A stretch of DNA of 64,000 bases from Procambarus clarkii. Its lineage: Eukaryota > Arthropoda > Malacostraca > Decapoda > Cambaridae. This document shows positions 32,820-44,639 of the stretch, in pieces (position 1 is the first letter of the stretch; every line of letters begins with the position of its first letter). The notes beneath the pieces are model-generated. The model worked only from the letters and a program-made list of their open reading frames with translations. It was not told the origin of the DNA and made no database searches. The stretch lies in the NCBI RefSeq assembly GCF_040958095.1, contig NC_091227.1, positions 21,860,526 to 21,924,525 of the forward strand, in the 5' to 3' direction. The position numbers were made by a program, and so were the translations under genes.

Positions 32820-33173
32820 ATACCAATTTTTGTCAACTACCATTCAAGCTGTCATTGCAATCAATCATATATTGTTTCTGCTGTATTGTGCCTACCAATT
32901 TGTTGTCAACTACCATTTTAAGCTGTCATTGCAATCAATCATAGCTACCTATGTGCTTTAATATACTGTACCTATAATTTTCTCTCATCTTTTTTTTTCA
33001 TTCCATGTAATCTGTTTTCATTTTTTTGTCTATAAACTTTGCAAGTATTTACCTCCTTAAAATTTTCTTAGATTAAGGACCTGCCCGAAACGCAGCGCGT
33101 GCTAGTGGCTTTACAAGACTGTAATTACCATATTTGTATCCTCACATTCCTTATGTACATTCTTGTATATGCA

Positions 33174-33204
<31 letters not shown>

Positions 33205-33205
33205 A
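32820..33205 (+). mobile_element. LINE 3-prime region with duplicated segment and shared hairpin
   Basis: Two copies of TTGTCAACTACCATTCAAGC...GTCATTGCAATCAATCATA are followed by the module CCCGAAACGCAGCGCGTGCT AGTGGCTTTA and a (AAAT)n tail at 33174-33204. The same order, inverted, lies at 44.79-45.18 kb. Confidence 0.75.
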
Positions 33206-33214
33206 TTCATTGTC

Positions 33215-33540
33215 CCCTGTTGTCGAGGACAGGAAGCCTGTACTTAGTCTTATCGAGGGCTCTATAGGCTAACTACAACCTTTCCTAGGATGCAACCGAC
33301 GACAATTCCCCAACTCCCAGTTCCTAGTTTTCTGCTAGGTGAACAGATGCATCAGGTGAACGGAAACTTGCCAAACTGTAATTATCTGACCCGGGGGATT
33401 AAACACAAGTATATTCAAGGCAGGGCGAGACGTATGGGCAAGTCTCCTTACACCCATTGCCCATGTTCACCTACCTAGCAGTGATTGGGAACCTGGGTGT
33501 TAGTAAACTATTGTTGGTGGAATGGGGACTGGTCAAATGC
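33215..33540. repeat. SINE-like dispersed repeat
   Basis: CCCATGTTCACCTACCTAGC followed by AGTGATTGGGAACC, and the CTAGGTGAACAGATGCATCA block, resemble the bodies of the SINEs at 18.1, 44.05 and 46.85 kb. Orientation is unclear. Confidence 0.45.
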
Positions 33541-34846
33541 TGCATATATCCGAGGTATACTTGAATTTCCCCACAAACACCGCAAGGCACAGCACGGGGA
33601 AAATAGCCGGAAGGCTACACATGAAATATGCCGCAAGGTAAAGAAACTAAAGCCGCAAGGCCACAGCAACAAGTGGGCCAGAAGGACTCAGGAGTCTAAA
33701 AAAGGGGGGTTTACACCCAAAGTCAAAAAGAGGGTCCATGAACAAACAAGCTGCAAGTCCTTCAGGTGTGGCCCAAGGATATACAATGTGTCCTGTTGCT
33801 AAACTGTCCAAGAAAATAAAAAAATAGACAGGTTTGGGCGTCAAGGCAGGCATCTTATACTTTGTTATCATAAGTAGCTTATTCTTATTCTACAATCTTC
33901 ACCCCCTTCCTTATACCAATCAGTTAATTTTGTTTTATTTATTAAGAAGCAATGTACATATTAGTTCCCGAATGTCAAAGGAATGGTCATTTAATTAGGT
34001 TCGACTTGAAGAAATACTCGTTACTCAAAATAGCTTTACCACTTGAAGCTTATGAGTTTGATGACTCCTTACCCAGCAACACCACCAAGGTCCTGAAGCA
34101 AAGTTTGTAAAAACATTTTGACAACACAATGAATAATGAGGATAATATGTTTTAAATTAATAAAATCGGCCAAACCTGTAGTAGAATGTTGGTCATAAGA
34201 GAGCACGAGGTTTTGGCGTGTTTACAAAATAAAGAGGTGTGAAACACCCACTTCAAGCACACTTGTGGTACAGTTTCCTGTTGTCTGCTGTGTATGTACA
34301 GATCAATACACCCTAGCACCTATACTGACGTACCCTGACATACACCAGTGTGTGCCGTATCAAGCAGGGTGTGCCTCTACTTCACCTGTTCACTCCCCGC
34401 CCCATGAAAGAGTCCCTCGACCAAATATCTTACGAGTAATGTGTAGCCACGGTCCACAAGGGTGCAGTGAGCGCACATGCAACACTCCCTCTCTCTCACC
34501 CTCCTGGCGCCCCCCTCACCCTTCAGCCCCACCCTTCTACATATACTTCATGCAACACACCCACCACACACCTACTCCATGTCCTACAGCAACCACATGT
34601 CACAACAATGAAATATATTGGTCAATTATGAACAATGAACAATATAAACATGCTCCGGTGCTTTAATCTTTGTGGTTCCTGGACAACAAATACCGTCCTG
34701 GCGGGCGGAGGAGCCCGTCAGGTAGACAGAGCAGCACTTCAAAGGGTTAGGACAGGGACAATCACCACGGCAAGTGGATTTTACATACCAGTAATAGAGG
34801 AAGTAACCCTGATCATTCCGTACAGAACACCATCACAGCATCTTAC

Positions 34847-35030
34847 CTCAACCATAACAGGATGAGGAACCGCGCCCGTCATTGGTTAAATCTTGTCCCT
34901 CACACCAATCACAGTTCGCCTTATGAAACGCACTGGGCGTCAAAAGTCATACAAGAGAGCTCAGTGATTGGTCTAGCTGGCGGTGCTCCACCAATGGCTA
35001 AAACCTATACACAATCAGCTGGGTGTGTGT
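34847..35030 (-). promoter_or_regulatory. Candidate CCAAT-rich promoter and noncoding first exon of TRF2
   Basis: Four CCAAT/ATTGG boxes occur at about 34883, 34905, 34970 and 34992, as two closely spaced pairs, in a relatively GC-rich stretch (GCGCCCGTCATTGG). A minus-strand donor GGTTGAG|GTAAGA ends at 34847, so a 5-prime UTR exon could splice over 10 kb to 24736. This is inference; retroelement regulatory DNA with similar CCAAT boxes exists at 41.7-42.1 kb. Confidence 0.3.
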
Positions 35031-35829
35031 AAAGGCTATCAGAGGACCGGAAGAGTAATATCTGATGCGTTACACATTTATCCTCGTATTATATGAGGGC
35101 AAACTGTAATCGCATCACTCTTCTTTATCACAATAGGGCATAAGGCACAAATTGTAAGACAAATATTCGAGATGATATAATTATGCAAACTCTTAATAAG
35201 AGTAGGGCGTTGACTTCAGCAAATATATATATATTTATGTATAATTATACATAATTAAGTTAAATACATAGGCCTTACTAGTACTTAATACAGTTTCGAT
35301 AAAATATTCAGATCACCTGGAAGGTCATCGATTAACCAGAATGAAGATGAGAAGATGAGAAACAGGAATGCAAAGAATTCGACAGGCTGGAGAAGCAATC
35401 ACATATTGCACATGTCCCGTCTCTCAGTCACCTCTGACGGTCTTCCCAGACAAATTTTCGCTGTCTAGACAGCACTCTAAATATGAAGTATTTCTGATTA
35501 CAATTATAAATTTTGTCTAAAATGTGAATATTGGCTACCCCCAGTATTGTCGCAGCTACAATATAAATGTAGGCCAAATGCCTGGGGGTAGGTACCCTCA
35601 CCCAACTTTGGTGGGTAAATGGTCTGAGGAACGAACATAGGACGGGGTTGGTACTATTGGTCCTACTAAGAGATGGTAAAACACTCAATAATGGATCAAA
35701 TTAAGTCCAGGTGACTGGAATCAATAATGGATCTTCCCCTTCACCCTTGCACAAAAAATGAACGATGGCGGACCCAATCCATAGATTTATTAAACACGCA
35801 TTAATTTGCCTGAATTTACCTGAGGGCCA

Positions 35830-36200
35830 CTAGCACTCTAGTGGCCTCGATGAGGGCAGGAAGCAAGCGACTTGTCAAAGGTCCACCATTTGTCTTGAAT
35901 TTGTTCAACCTGGATTTTAAAGTTTAGCAGAGTTTTGGCATTTTCGGCTTCGGCAGGTAGCCGGTACCAAGGGTTTATTACCCTGTGGGTGAAAAGGCCT
36001 CTGTTTTCAATCCTTGTTGGGCTTGAAACCGTTACTCTTTGTCTACGTTACATTTGACCTTTTGAAGAAGTTATATGGATCAACATCCTCTAAATTGTTC
36101 AGTATTTTGAACGCTTCTTTGAGATCAGCCTAATCATGTCTGGTTTTCAGTGTTGAGGGCTCTGTGGCCCTCAACTTGACCTGGTATGAGAGTTGACTTA
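35830..36200 (-). repeat. Dispersed repeat shared with 46.5-46.65 kb
   Basis: TTCGGCAGGTAGCCGGTACC followed by GGTTTATTACCCTGTGGGTG AAAAG matches TTCGGCAGGTAGGGGATTCC followed by GGTTTATAACCCTGAGGGTG AAAAG at about 46,550. No coding frame is recognised. Confidence 0.55.
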
Positions 36201-36447
36201 GTTCTGGAATTATTTTTATTGCCCAGAAATGCAAATATATGTCACTTCAAGGTTGGAAATTTTCTAATCATCATATTTTGCTCACAGTAGCATAAAACAG
36301 ATGATCCTCTCACAGACTTTCTTAAGCCTCTGCCTCTATCTCAAAACAAACAGGTATCTATTATATATTAATAATTCACACCACTACGCTCTACCCGCCA
36401 GTGGACCATCCACACACCAATGAAAGACTATTATATTATTTTTATTA

Positions 36448-36565
36448 GTAAGAGAGAGAGAAAGAGAGACAGAGATAGTCAGCAAAAAGACAGAATGAGA
36501 AAGACAGTCAGATACAAAGACAGACACACAGAGACAGACACAGAGAGAGACCAGGTAGGTCAAAG
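36448..36565. repeat. GA/GACA-rich simple repeat
   Basis: Runs of AGAGAGAAAGAGAGACAGAG and CACAGAGACAGACACAGAGA. They create a charged low-complexity ORF on the plus strand that is not a gene. Confidence 0.85.
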
Positions 36566-36884
36566 CAAAATGAGAGAGGCAGGAAGACAAGCAAAATACA
36601 AAGATATAAACAGAGGACTAGATACAACCTCAACACACGAGGCTGTGTTCATTCGGGAGCTAACACCAGTAATCAAAATCCGGATGCATTTGACTTCGAG
36701 CATGCAGCTGTTCAATGGTCCTCCACTGATCATGAGGGAAAATGGCAGACCTGGCAGACACCTAAAGCTGGAGTCAGGCAACAATCACCTCATCCTGTCC
36801 TTCGACGCTACCTACGATTAATGTTAGGTGAATAGTAGAATGAGGTGAACCCCACTAAGTGTAAACACTATGGGCGGAAGCTGC

Positions 36885-39335
36885 CAAACTTAGTTCATTA
36901 CCTGCTGTAACGAGTCATTAGATTCTTGGAAAGATCTAAGAAAGGATTTTATTCTTACAGCAGGTAACAGTGGTGATGTCACTTGCACAGGTATTACCAG
37001 AGAAGAACTAATAACGGCGATTAAAGTTGGGAAATCTACCGCCCCTGGGGAGGATGGAGTAACTTATGAAATACTTAATGAACTTGCCATTATGACGAAA
37101 AGCCCACTTTTAGACCTCTTTAATATTAGTTATAAAGAGGGCAGTATTCCCAGTAAATGGAAAAAAGCTATGATCATCCCTATCCCTAAAGCCAATGAAG
37201 AGTACAGACCTGTGTCTTTAACCTTGTGTTTTTGTAAAATGATGGAGAGGATCATTTTAAATAGACTTTTATATATAATAGGTGATCAGCTGTCTAGTAA
37301 TTTGTTTGGGTTCCTCAAAGGAAAAAGTACCTCTGATTGTATTATTAAATGTCTAGCTAATGAAAATGATTATTATAGAATTTTTATTGATTTACAAGGA
37401 GCTTTTGATAAAGCCAACAAAGAGGTTATTTTATATGAATTAGCTGGTCTTGGTGTTAAAGGGAGATTATTGCGCTGGATAGGGGATTATCTTTACGAAA
37501 GGAAGGCTCAGGTGTGGTATCAAGGTTGTATGTCAGGTGTAAGGTCTTTTGAACTCGGTACACCTCAGGGAGGAGTGTTGAGTCCCACCCTGTTTAATGT
37601 ACTAATGAATAAGATAGCATCTGAGAGATACTCAAATGGGGTAACTCCGATCATATATGCCGATGATATTTTGTTTCAGGGCAAGGATATTTCAAAGGTG
37701 TTGGACAATTTCGGAAACCTGTGTCACCATATGGGACTGGTGGTTAATGAAAACAAAACTAAGTTTGAATGTAGAAGTCGGGGGCCCATTATATTGAAAA
37801 TAAACGGTAAAAATATAGAGAGAGTTAATATATATAAATATTTAGGCATATATGTTGGATATACCCATGAGAGTTTGGAAGCTGAGATGAGCAGACTGTT
37901 GGGTCAATGTCGGAAGAGATTACAACCTCTGAAGGCCTTGGCATGCTGTGGAAAGGGAGTGGGAGTCCCTGTGCTACGAATGTTATACTTGAGTACTGTA
38001 AGATCTCTTATTGATTATGGTGCACCTGTCATTTCTTGTTTTGGTAAAGGTAGGATGGGCAAGTTGGAGAAGGTACAAAATGAAGCCATGAGAATTATCT
38101 TAGGATGCCCAAGAAATGCTATGATTGAGATAATGAGGATGGAGTTGAATCTGCAGAGTATTGGGGATAGAATTGTAGAGATAAATGTAGCCTCTGCCAT
38201 TAGATTAATGAGAGGTAGGGGAGCTAATGAATTAATCCTCTCGGTTCAAAAGGTGGGAAGTAGTGAACAGTGTATGTTGAAGAAGAGAGTACTGTATATA
38301 TGAATAACTTATGTACTAATGTTATAAAGTATGATGTTATTACAGAGTGTATTGTTGTGCCCAAGAGAAAATTCACACCACCATGGGAGGATTGTAACGT
38401 AGATGTAATAATTACTCCCTTGCAAAAGAAAAGAGTATGTATGAAATAGGAGAGCTGAGGGCAACATATGATTGTATAATTAGAAAACTGCCTACAGAAA
38501 ACACTCTACATGTATATTGTGATGGGTCAGTAGCTAGGGATGGGAAGGCAGGATGTGGAGTTTTGATCAGGGAGTACACTGACATCGGCACTGTAGATAC
38601 TGTTATTGGACGCCGCTTAACTGACAATGTCTCTTCAACGCAGGCTGAACTCCAAGGAGTATTAGCAGGATTACAGGAAGTAGTCAAATGTGGTAAAAAT
38701 TCTTGCTTCTTTATTGACAGCAGAGGAGCGTTAGAGTCTTTAAATAGCAGACGCCCAGTATATCAGAATATTGTGATAGAGTGTAGAATGTTAAGAAATT
38801 AGAAAAAACTGGGTAGAAAGTAAGATTCATGTGGATCCCTTCACAAGTGGGAATACTGTTGAATGAGGTAGTTGATGACATAGCGAAGAGAGCCACTGAA
38901 AAACTCTTGTTGATGTTGTATGTCAGTTAACTTTGAAACAAGAATCAAGATGATCCAAGAGGGAGAAGAAATGGTAAAGAGAATGGCAATGGTGGACAGT
39001 AGTAACACACTTAAGAATTATTCAATAATAAATACAAATTCGTCCTTCATTTATGGTAAAGGAAAGTCTACTTGGAAGGATTCAATTTACATGAGATTAA
39101 GATTAGGATACAAATATATCTGGCAATACGGTGTTGATGTCTGTGAAAAAGATAAGGAGTGTAAATTATGTAGTATGCCGCACGCCCACACCTTAGAACA
39201 TCTTGTATTTGTATTCACTGAATTTGTGCGCCCCTTGAAGGACTTGAAGTAGAGGGGGTGGGGGGTAGAAATAACCTAAGCTACTCTATCCCTTTGAGAT
39301 GTATGTATTGCTTATCTCAGTAAACATACTTGAAC
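36885..39335 (+). mobile_element. I-clade-like LINE (family A): reverse transcriptase plus RNase H, degenerate
   Basis: The frame is readable from about 36890 (SWKDLRKDF, then STAPGEDGVTYEIL), and the 403-codon segment 37092-38303 contains motif A FIDLQGAFDKA, TPQGGVLSPTLFN and the catalytic YADD. After a break, 38437-38802 holds RNase H with VYCDGS, QAELQG and FIDSRGAL, and its last box WIPS lies in another frame. The C-terminal Cys/His tail is at 38920-39252. The 5-prime part (ORF1, endonuclease) is missing and at least three frame breaks disable it. The tail ends near AACATACTTGAACTTGAATG. The 4.19-kb copy is its truncated sister. Confidence 0.9.
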
Positions 39336-39984
39336 TTGAATGACAACATATTCAATTCCAGATCCTTTAAATTCATAAAGAAAAGTTAAAGTCGTCTGTT
39401 CAGTTGGTGTAATAACTATTATTTAAGAAGCTAGAGTGAGGAGCCATAAGGGTGTGCAACATCCCCAGTGAGAGTGAGAGTGAAGAGAGTGCCCGGATGG
39501 GGCTAGTAGCTCAGGCTTCCTCACTCAGTGCCGTCAGCTACACTCTACACATTTTCTCTTTCAACCACTCCTTGCAGCTGTAAATACAAGGAAAGCTGCA
39601 CTGAGATAATCTTATAACACAAGCAAAATAATTCTAAGAACTAGATCATAGTCTTCCCTCCGCCCCAAGGACATGTTTATTCATAACAGACATGCGTTGG
39701 CGACTCCGAGGATTTACAAATGCTGATCTACTCTCATTGTGAGGACGACAGGCACTACAATGACTTGTTACAATGAACACACCGAGGATGACAAAATATC
39801 GCCTCTCTGTGTGTGTACTGATCTATTTGTATTCACCTATTTGTGCCCGCAGGATCGAGTTCTAGCTGTTGAACCCCGCTTTTCTAGCCGTTGGTTGTTT
39901 TATTAATAACTCCTGACCATCTGCCTAACATACCTGCTTTTAAAGTTATGAATGGAGTTTACCTCTATAACTTACTCCTTTAAG

Positions 39985-40012
39985 TCATGTGTGTGTGTGT
40001 GTGTGTGTGTGG
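39985..40012. repeat. (GT)n microsatellite
   Basis: GTGTGT run of about 12 units, with a smaller TGTGTGTG run at 40034. Confidence 0.95.
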
Positions 40013-40029
40013 CCTCTACAACCTGCTCC

Positions 40030-40385
40030 TTGTATGTGTGTGTACTCATCTAGCTGCGTTTGCCTTGGCGCAGTTAGATTTAGGAGTCCAATTGAGCTTT
40101 GGCTCTTTGGTCCCGCCTCTCGACTGTCAGGCAACTGGTCTACAGATTCCTGAGCCTACTGGGCTCTATCATATCTACATTTGAAACTGTGTATGGAGTC
40201 AGCCTCCACTACATCACTGTTTAATGCATTCCATTTACTAACTACTCTGACACTGAAGAAATTCTTTCTAATGTGTCTGGCTCATTTGGGTACTAAGTTT
40301 CCACCTGTGTCCCCTTGTTCGTGTTCCACCCGTGCTGAAGAGTTTGTCTTTGCCCACCCTATGGTGCAGTGCTCTCTCAGGAACA
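40030..40385 (-). mobile_element. CR1-like LINE, C-terminus and tail
   Basis: On the minus strand RVVSKWNALNSDVVEADS precedes SIHSF, then a stop, and the tail contains GGCTCAGGAATCTGTAGACC and GGCGGGACCAAAGAGCC. Related scraps lie at 3.96 and 43.5 kb. Confidence 0.7.
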
Positions 40386-40459
40386 CGTACCACCACCCAT
40401 TACTATGGCCGGTAGTGGATTGTGGTGTTGTGTGTGTCTACGACCTCATCCAGCTACAA

Positions 40460-40634
40460 CGCTCTCCCACATAGAGCTCTGCGACTCTGGCCTCACTCAG
40501 CTCTCTGCTCTGCTCCAGGCTTCGTCTCAAACATCTACGACACTGCTGTATCCAGGACTACTAAATAAATATGAAACTCACTAAACACTGTGTATCTAAT
40601 CAACCCAACAACGTAACATAAACGTACGTTACAT
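40460..40634 (+). repeat. LTR-like repeat, 3-prime part (copy 1)
   Basis: It shares about 175 bp with 60.12-60.30 kb: CATAGAGCTCTGCGACT, GGCCTCACTCAGCTCTCTGC, AATAAATATGAAACTCAC and CCCAACAACGTAACATAA, ending GTACGTTACA. The AATAAA and the CA end fit the R-U5 part of a long terminal repeat. No gag or pol is adjacent, so LTR identity is inference. Confidence 0.5.
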
Positions 40635-40639
40635 CATCT

Positions 40640-40800
40640 TCACTCTCACTGTCTCTCTGTCTGTGAATATTTCGCCGTTTATTTCTGCTCATTACTACTT
40701 CAAACGGCCTGTTATTATCTTGTCTGCCCTCCTCACTATCGCTTAGAGATACCGCCTCAGCCATTTCCTCGACACTCAAAGGCACTGTCAACAATCGAGA
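40640..40800 (-). CDS. Short acidic/basic ORF, possible retroelement ORF1 start
   Basis: A 64-codon minus-strand frame contains MAEAVSLSDSEEGRQDNNRP and a basic KRRNIHRQRDSESEDD segment. It lies against the LTR-like repeat. Composition resembles the start of retroelement ORF1/gag proteins, but no domain is visible and it may be fortuitous. Confidence 0.3.
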
Positions 40801-40937
40801 ACAAATTCACAATATCCAGCTGTAGCAGCCACATGCAAAAACTAAGATTGTGGGGCAATACTCCACCTCCCACCAAGCAGCGGACGCCAAGACCGCCAAC
40901 ACTGGCGACCGCACACAACCGCGGTCCGGTCACGATC

Positions 40938-41250
40938 CGTATCCTGATTGATTGATTGATTGATTGATTGATGAAGATTAAGCCACCCAAAAAGTGGCAC
41001 GGGCATGAATAGCCCGTAAGTAGTAGCCCTTTTGAGCCATTACCAGTATCAAGAGCTGATACTGGAGATCTGTGGAGGTGCGACGCCCGTGCGTATCCTG
41101 ATCCCTTCCGAGTGCTATATAATCGTAATGGCTTGGCGCTTTCACTTGATAGTTCCCCCTGAATAATATTACGAGAGCAGTATTTACGGGCTATTCATGC
41201 CCGTGCCACCTCTTGGGTGGCTTATTCTTCATCAATCGAGAGCAGTACGT
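40938..41250. repeat. Dispersed ATTGATTGATGAAGATTAAG repeat, with an inverted partial copy
   Basis: The left copy (40938-41090) starts with a (ATTG)n run and carries GGCACGGGCATGAATAGCCC. An inverted piece at 41190-41245 reads GGGCTATTCATGCCCGTGCC followed by ACCTCTTGGGTGGC. Together they could fold back on each other. Another copy is at 3.36-3.61 kb. Confidence 0.75.
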
Positions 41251-41274
41251 CCTAACCAGACGTTACATGATGAT

Positions 41275-41660
41275 ATCCTGAACAGTTGATAAATAAAAGT
41301 AATTGCGGAACTCCAGTTATCTAATACTTATTATAAATGGTATAAAACCTTATCATAAGCCAAGGGATTTTTGTAGATCAGTGTTTAAAAGGAATTTGGA
41401 AGTAATAATAATACAGCTGATGCCATCTGTCGGCAAAAGAGAACACTATCAACTGGCTGGTCAATAGTAGCCATAAGATACAGCTTACGCCATCTGTTGA
41501 CATCAAATTACACTTATAACAAATTACCCTACAAAATACAACTAGCGCCATCTCTTTTTTTTCCAACGCACTATAAATAGCCAAACAGCAACCCATAAGG
41601 CAGGTTGTTGTGCTCGGGTAGGAGGTTCCAAGCTCCGCCCACAGATGGTATAGGGTGCAT
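41275..41660. repeat. Direct duplication, copy 1, with repeated GCCATCTGT motifs
   Basis: It shares AATACAGCTGATGCCATCTG, CAACTGGCTGGTCAA, GTAGCCATAAGATACAGCTT and AGGCAGGTTGTTGTGCTCGG with copy 2 at 42.97-43.36 kb, in the same order and orientation. GCCATCT occurs at three places in this copy. No coding frame. Confidence 0.8.
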
Positions 41661-42257
41661 AATGTTGACATTCACACAACAGCCAATCACAGGAAGGGAT
41701 CAGCTAAAGGCTCCATGCACTTAATAAATCATTTTAATTCAGCACACCATTCTTGCTTATGATATTCTGTTTCAACTTGAATCTACCTAAAAAGTGAAAT
41801 GTTAAGTATTTAAAAGTATTAATATAGTGATAATTAAATACTGCAAGATGTAACGAGTGTTACAGAAACATGGGCTGGCTACCTAACTTGTGACGTCATC
41901 AGTGGGTGTTGCCTCACACAAATAATATCGGCGATACAATGCCTCCGCCCTCTTATTGGTCTACATTATTCAGTTAGATTGAAATTGCTGTCTTGTATAA
42001 AACAGAAATTGTTGTTCTTTTGTACAACAACACCAAGGTTATTGATTAAAAGGACGTATTTCTTATTTTGCATTTTATTCATATAAGCGTTGGCATTCTC
42101 CGCAACAGCCAATCACAGGAAAGTATTTGCCGGAAGCTCTGCCTTCAACAAAGTTTATTCCTAATGAACTCTAACAATAAATTTTTGTAATAAACGAGTA
42201 TTTAGGGTTAAGCTACAGATGAAGATTATATGATAACGGTGTTTTAGCTTGCAGCTT

Positions 42258-42735
42258 CGTTGCTCACCCTCCGTCACTATGTGATGGAGTGCGAAAAGAT
42301 ACGTGAATTTAGAGACAATTCTATAACCAATGTTCCGGCGATGTGTCAATATTTCATTCAAAATGATCTGCTACCAGAAATTTTAGCCAAATATCCCCAG
42401 TTTGCTAACTGTAGGTAGTAACTAAGTGATTGTAACCTATCCACCGCTGCCCACTGGATGGGGGGCGGTGTGCAGGACAAACATATAAATTTTGACACTA
42501 GCTCTCCACATATGTCAGTTGCTTAATTTAGAACCTGTACTTGAGGTCGATCTCGAACCCATTGTTGATGTGATGACTTATATTGAATTTTGTAACTAGC
42601 TCATCAAGATTGTAACTTGCTTAGCTAAATGAATTGTGGGGTTCAGTCCCTGAGCCCATTATGTGCCTCTGTAACCCTTTCCACTACCGCCCACAGGATG
42701 GGTATGGGGTGCATAATAAATGAACTAAACTAAAA
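42258..42735 (+). mobile_element. LINE family C 3-prime end (C-terminal tail plus UTR)
   Basis: The plus strand reads LTLRHYVMECEKIREFRDNS and then PEILAKYPQFANCR, stop. This is the same C-terminus as in the 62.5-63.8 kb element. The UTR ends with GGGTATGGGGTGCATAATAA ATGAACTAAAC. 5-prime truncated. Confidence 0.8.
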
Positions 42736-42964
42736 CTAGCTTCGTTGGACAGAATCCCTGGTCTTAATTTTAAAAATAAAGAACTAGAAAACGTATTTTA
42801 TTGCTAACTTTTCGATAAATAAATCCCAGTCTCATATTTACGAACATTTATGCATTTATTTTTTTGGTTTAAGTTCTTATCATAATCCCTTTCGCAATCT
42901 CAACACCATCTGGCTCGTATCTTGTAACTATCTTCGTTACTTAGCCTCAAAACCTTACGTTTGT

Positions 42965-43382
42965 CTTACATATCCTCAACAGTAGATAAAAAAAAGTAAT
43001 TGCAGATTTCTAGTTACCTAATACCAGCATGGTATAAAACCTTATTATAAGCTACCAGACTTATAGATCAGTGTTTAAAGTAATAATAATACATTATTAT
43101 TAATGTAGTAATATTATTAAAATAATAATAATACAGCTGATGCCATCTGTCGGCAGAAAAGAGCACTATCAACTGGCTGGTCAACAGTAGCCATAAGATA
43201 CAGCTTTTGACATCAAATTACACTTATAACAAATTACCCTACAAAATACAACTAACGCCATCTGTTGCTTTTCCAACACACTATCAATAGCCAAACAGCA
43301 ACCCATAAGGCAGGTTGTTGTGCTCGGGTAAGAGGTTCCAAGCTCCGCCCACAAGATGGGTATGGGGTGCATAATAAATAAA
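42965..43382. repeat. Direct duplication, copy 2
   Basis: It is diverged from copy 1 by substitutions and by an internal insertion of ATTATTAATG-type repeats near 43090-43130. After GGTTCCAAGCTCCGCCCACA it runs into AGATGGGTATGGGGTGCATA ATAAATA, the LINE family C end. Confidence 0.8.
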
Positions 43383-43509
43383 ATGGTGGCATATCATTAG
43401 TAGAAACTCTTTGTTGACATTTACACAACAGCCAATCTCTGGAAGGGATTATATATAGGTGCCATCCACTTAGTAAATCATCTTAGTTCAACCCACCAGT
43501 CCTGCTTAT

Positions 43510-43850
43510 GGAATTCTGCTTTAACTTTAACTCTGACACTGAAAAAGTTCTTTCTAACGTATCTGTGGCTCATTTGAGTAAGTACTCAGCTTCCACCTGT
43601 GTCAATTCCCCTGAGGATTTTGTATTTGGTGATCATGTCTTTCCGTGCTCTTCTGTCTTCCAGCGACGTGAGGTGCAGTTCACGCATCCTTTCCTCGTAA
43701 CTCATGCCTCTTAGTTCTGGGACTAGCCTCGTGGCATTCCTCTGAACTTTTTCCACTACAATCCACTCTGTCATTTGTGCTTGAACTATAAATATATCTG
43801 TGCTAGAAATATTAGTGAGTAGTATAGTGTGGAGAAGAGCAGAGAGGGGG
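43510..43850 (-). mobile_element. CR1-like LINE reverse-transcriptase C-terminal relic
   Basis: The minus strand reads VVEKVQRNATRLVPELRGMS, YEERMRELHLTSLEDRRARK and DMITKYKIL, followed by a decayed end. These are the thumb-region boxes of CR1/L2-like LINEs. Confidence 0.75.
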
Positions 43851-43924
43851 ACAAAATATAATTTTTTAGGTGGTGGCCTCGTAAATACAAAGTAAATGCT
43901 CATTTTCATTTCAATTTGTTTTAT

Positions 43925-44207
43925 TTAAACATACAATTCTTACATTCTTGTAAAGTCACTAGCACGCACAATATTACGGGCAGGTCCTTAATCCTAATTT
44001 TCCCTGGAATATGACCCACTAAATCGTTTAACAACCAGGTACCCATTCACTGCTGGGTGAACGGAGGCGTACAGTTAAGGATTTGCCCGTAGTTAATCCT
44101 TACCGGTTAGGATACGAACCCACGCCAAATCGCTCGCGATGCGAGGGACAAAAATCTTACCAACAGCCATGGGGACTGCCTACCACTGCGCCACGGGGAC
44201 TGTAGTT
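43925..44207 (-). mobile_element. tRNA-derived SINE with duplicated head
   Basis: The minus strand begins TACAGTCCCCGTGGCGCAGT GG. The CAGTCCCC motif is then repeated about 25 nt later. B box GGGTTCGTATCC, body and the 3-prime module follow; here the module is decayed (CCCGTAATATTGTGCGTGCT). Confidence 0.75.
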
Positions 44208-44224
44208 ACGCGAAATGCTTTGCG

Positions 44225-44400
44225 TAATATTGGCTTTAAATAAATAGTATTTATTTATTTATTTATTTATTTATGTATTTATTTATATACAAGAAGGTAC
44301 ATTGGGATTGTGAGGATACATAGCATAGTAATTACGTTTTTGTAAAGCCACTAGTATGCGCAGTGTTTCGGGCAGGTACTTATTCTAAGAAGCACAAGAT
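44225..44400 (-). mobile_element. Truncated SINE/LINE tail with (TTTA)n end
   Basis: A (TTTA)n run at 44245-44285 corresponds to the poly(A)-like tail. It is followed by TATACAAGAAGGTACATTGG and the module GCCACTAGTATGCGCAGTGT TTCGGGCAGG (minus sense reversed). Confidence 0.65.
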
Positions 44401-44639
44401 TCTAAGTATGTGTAACTCCTGTCCCTACAATTGTACATTACTCTTATCTTCTTCGTATACACATTCTTTTAAATAAACATTGAAGTGAACTAAATTTGGC
44501 TAAAATACTTTAGTTTATGCTTCATTTTTTAGAACTGTTTAATTTTCTCTATGCTAAATACACAGAAAACGATACCCTACTGCTGTAACTTATATAATAA
44601 TAATAATATTAACAAGAAGAATGGGTTTGTGACATTATA

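Noticed and set aside
33485-33802. 105-codon basic plus-strand ORF
   Set aside because: No domain, start context or splice support; the surrounding sequence is repeat-like.
34265-34666. 133-codon Pro/Thr/His-rich plus-strand ORF
   Set aside because: Low-complexity C-rich text without domains or coding periodicity that I can see. It is antisense to the putative TRF2 upstream region.
36420-36821. 133-codon charged ORF on the plus strand
   Set aside because: Its first half is a GA/GACA simple repeat and no domain, splice site or homologous copy supports a gene.
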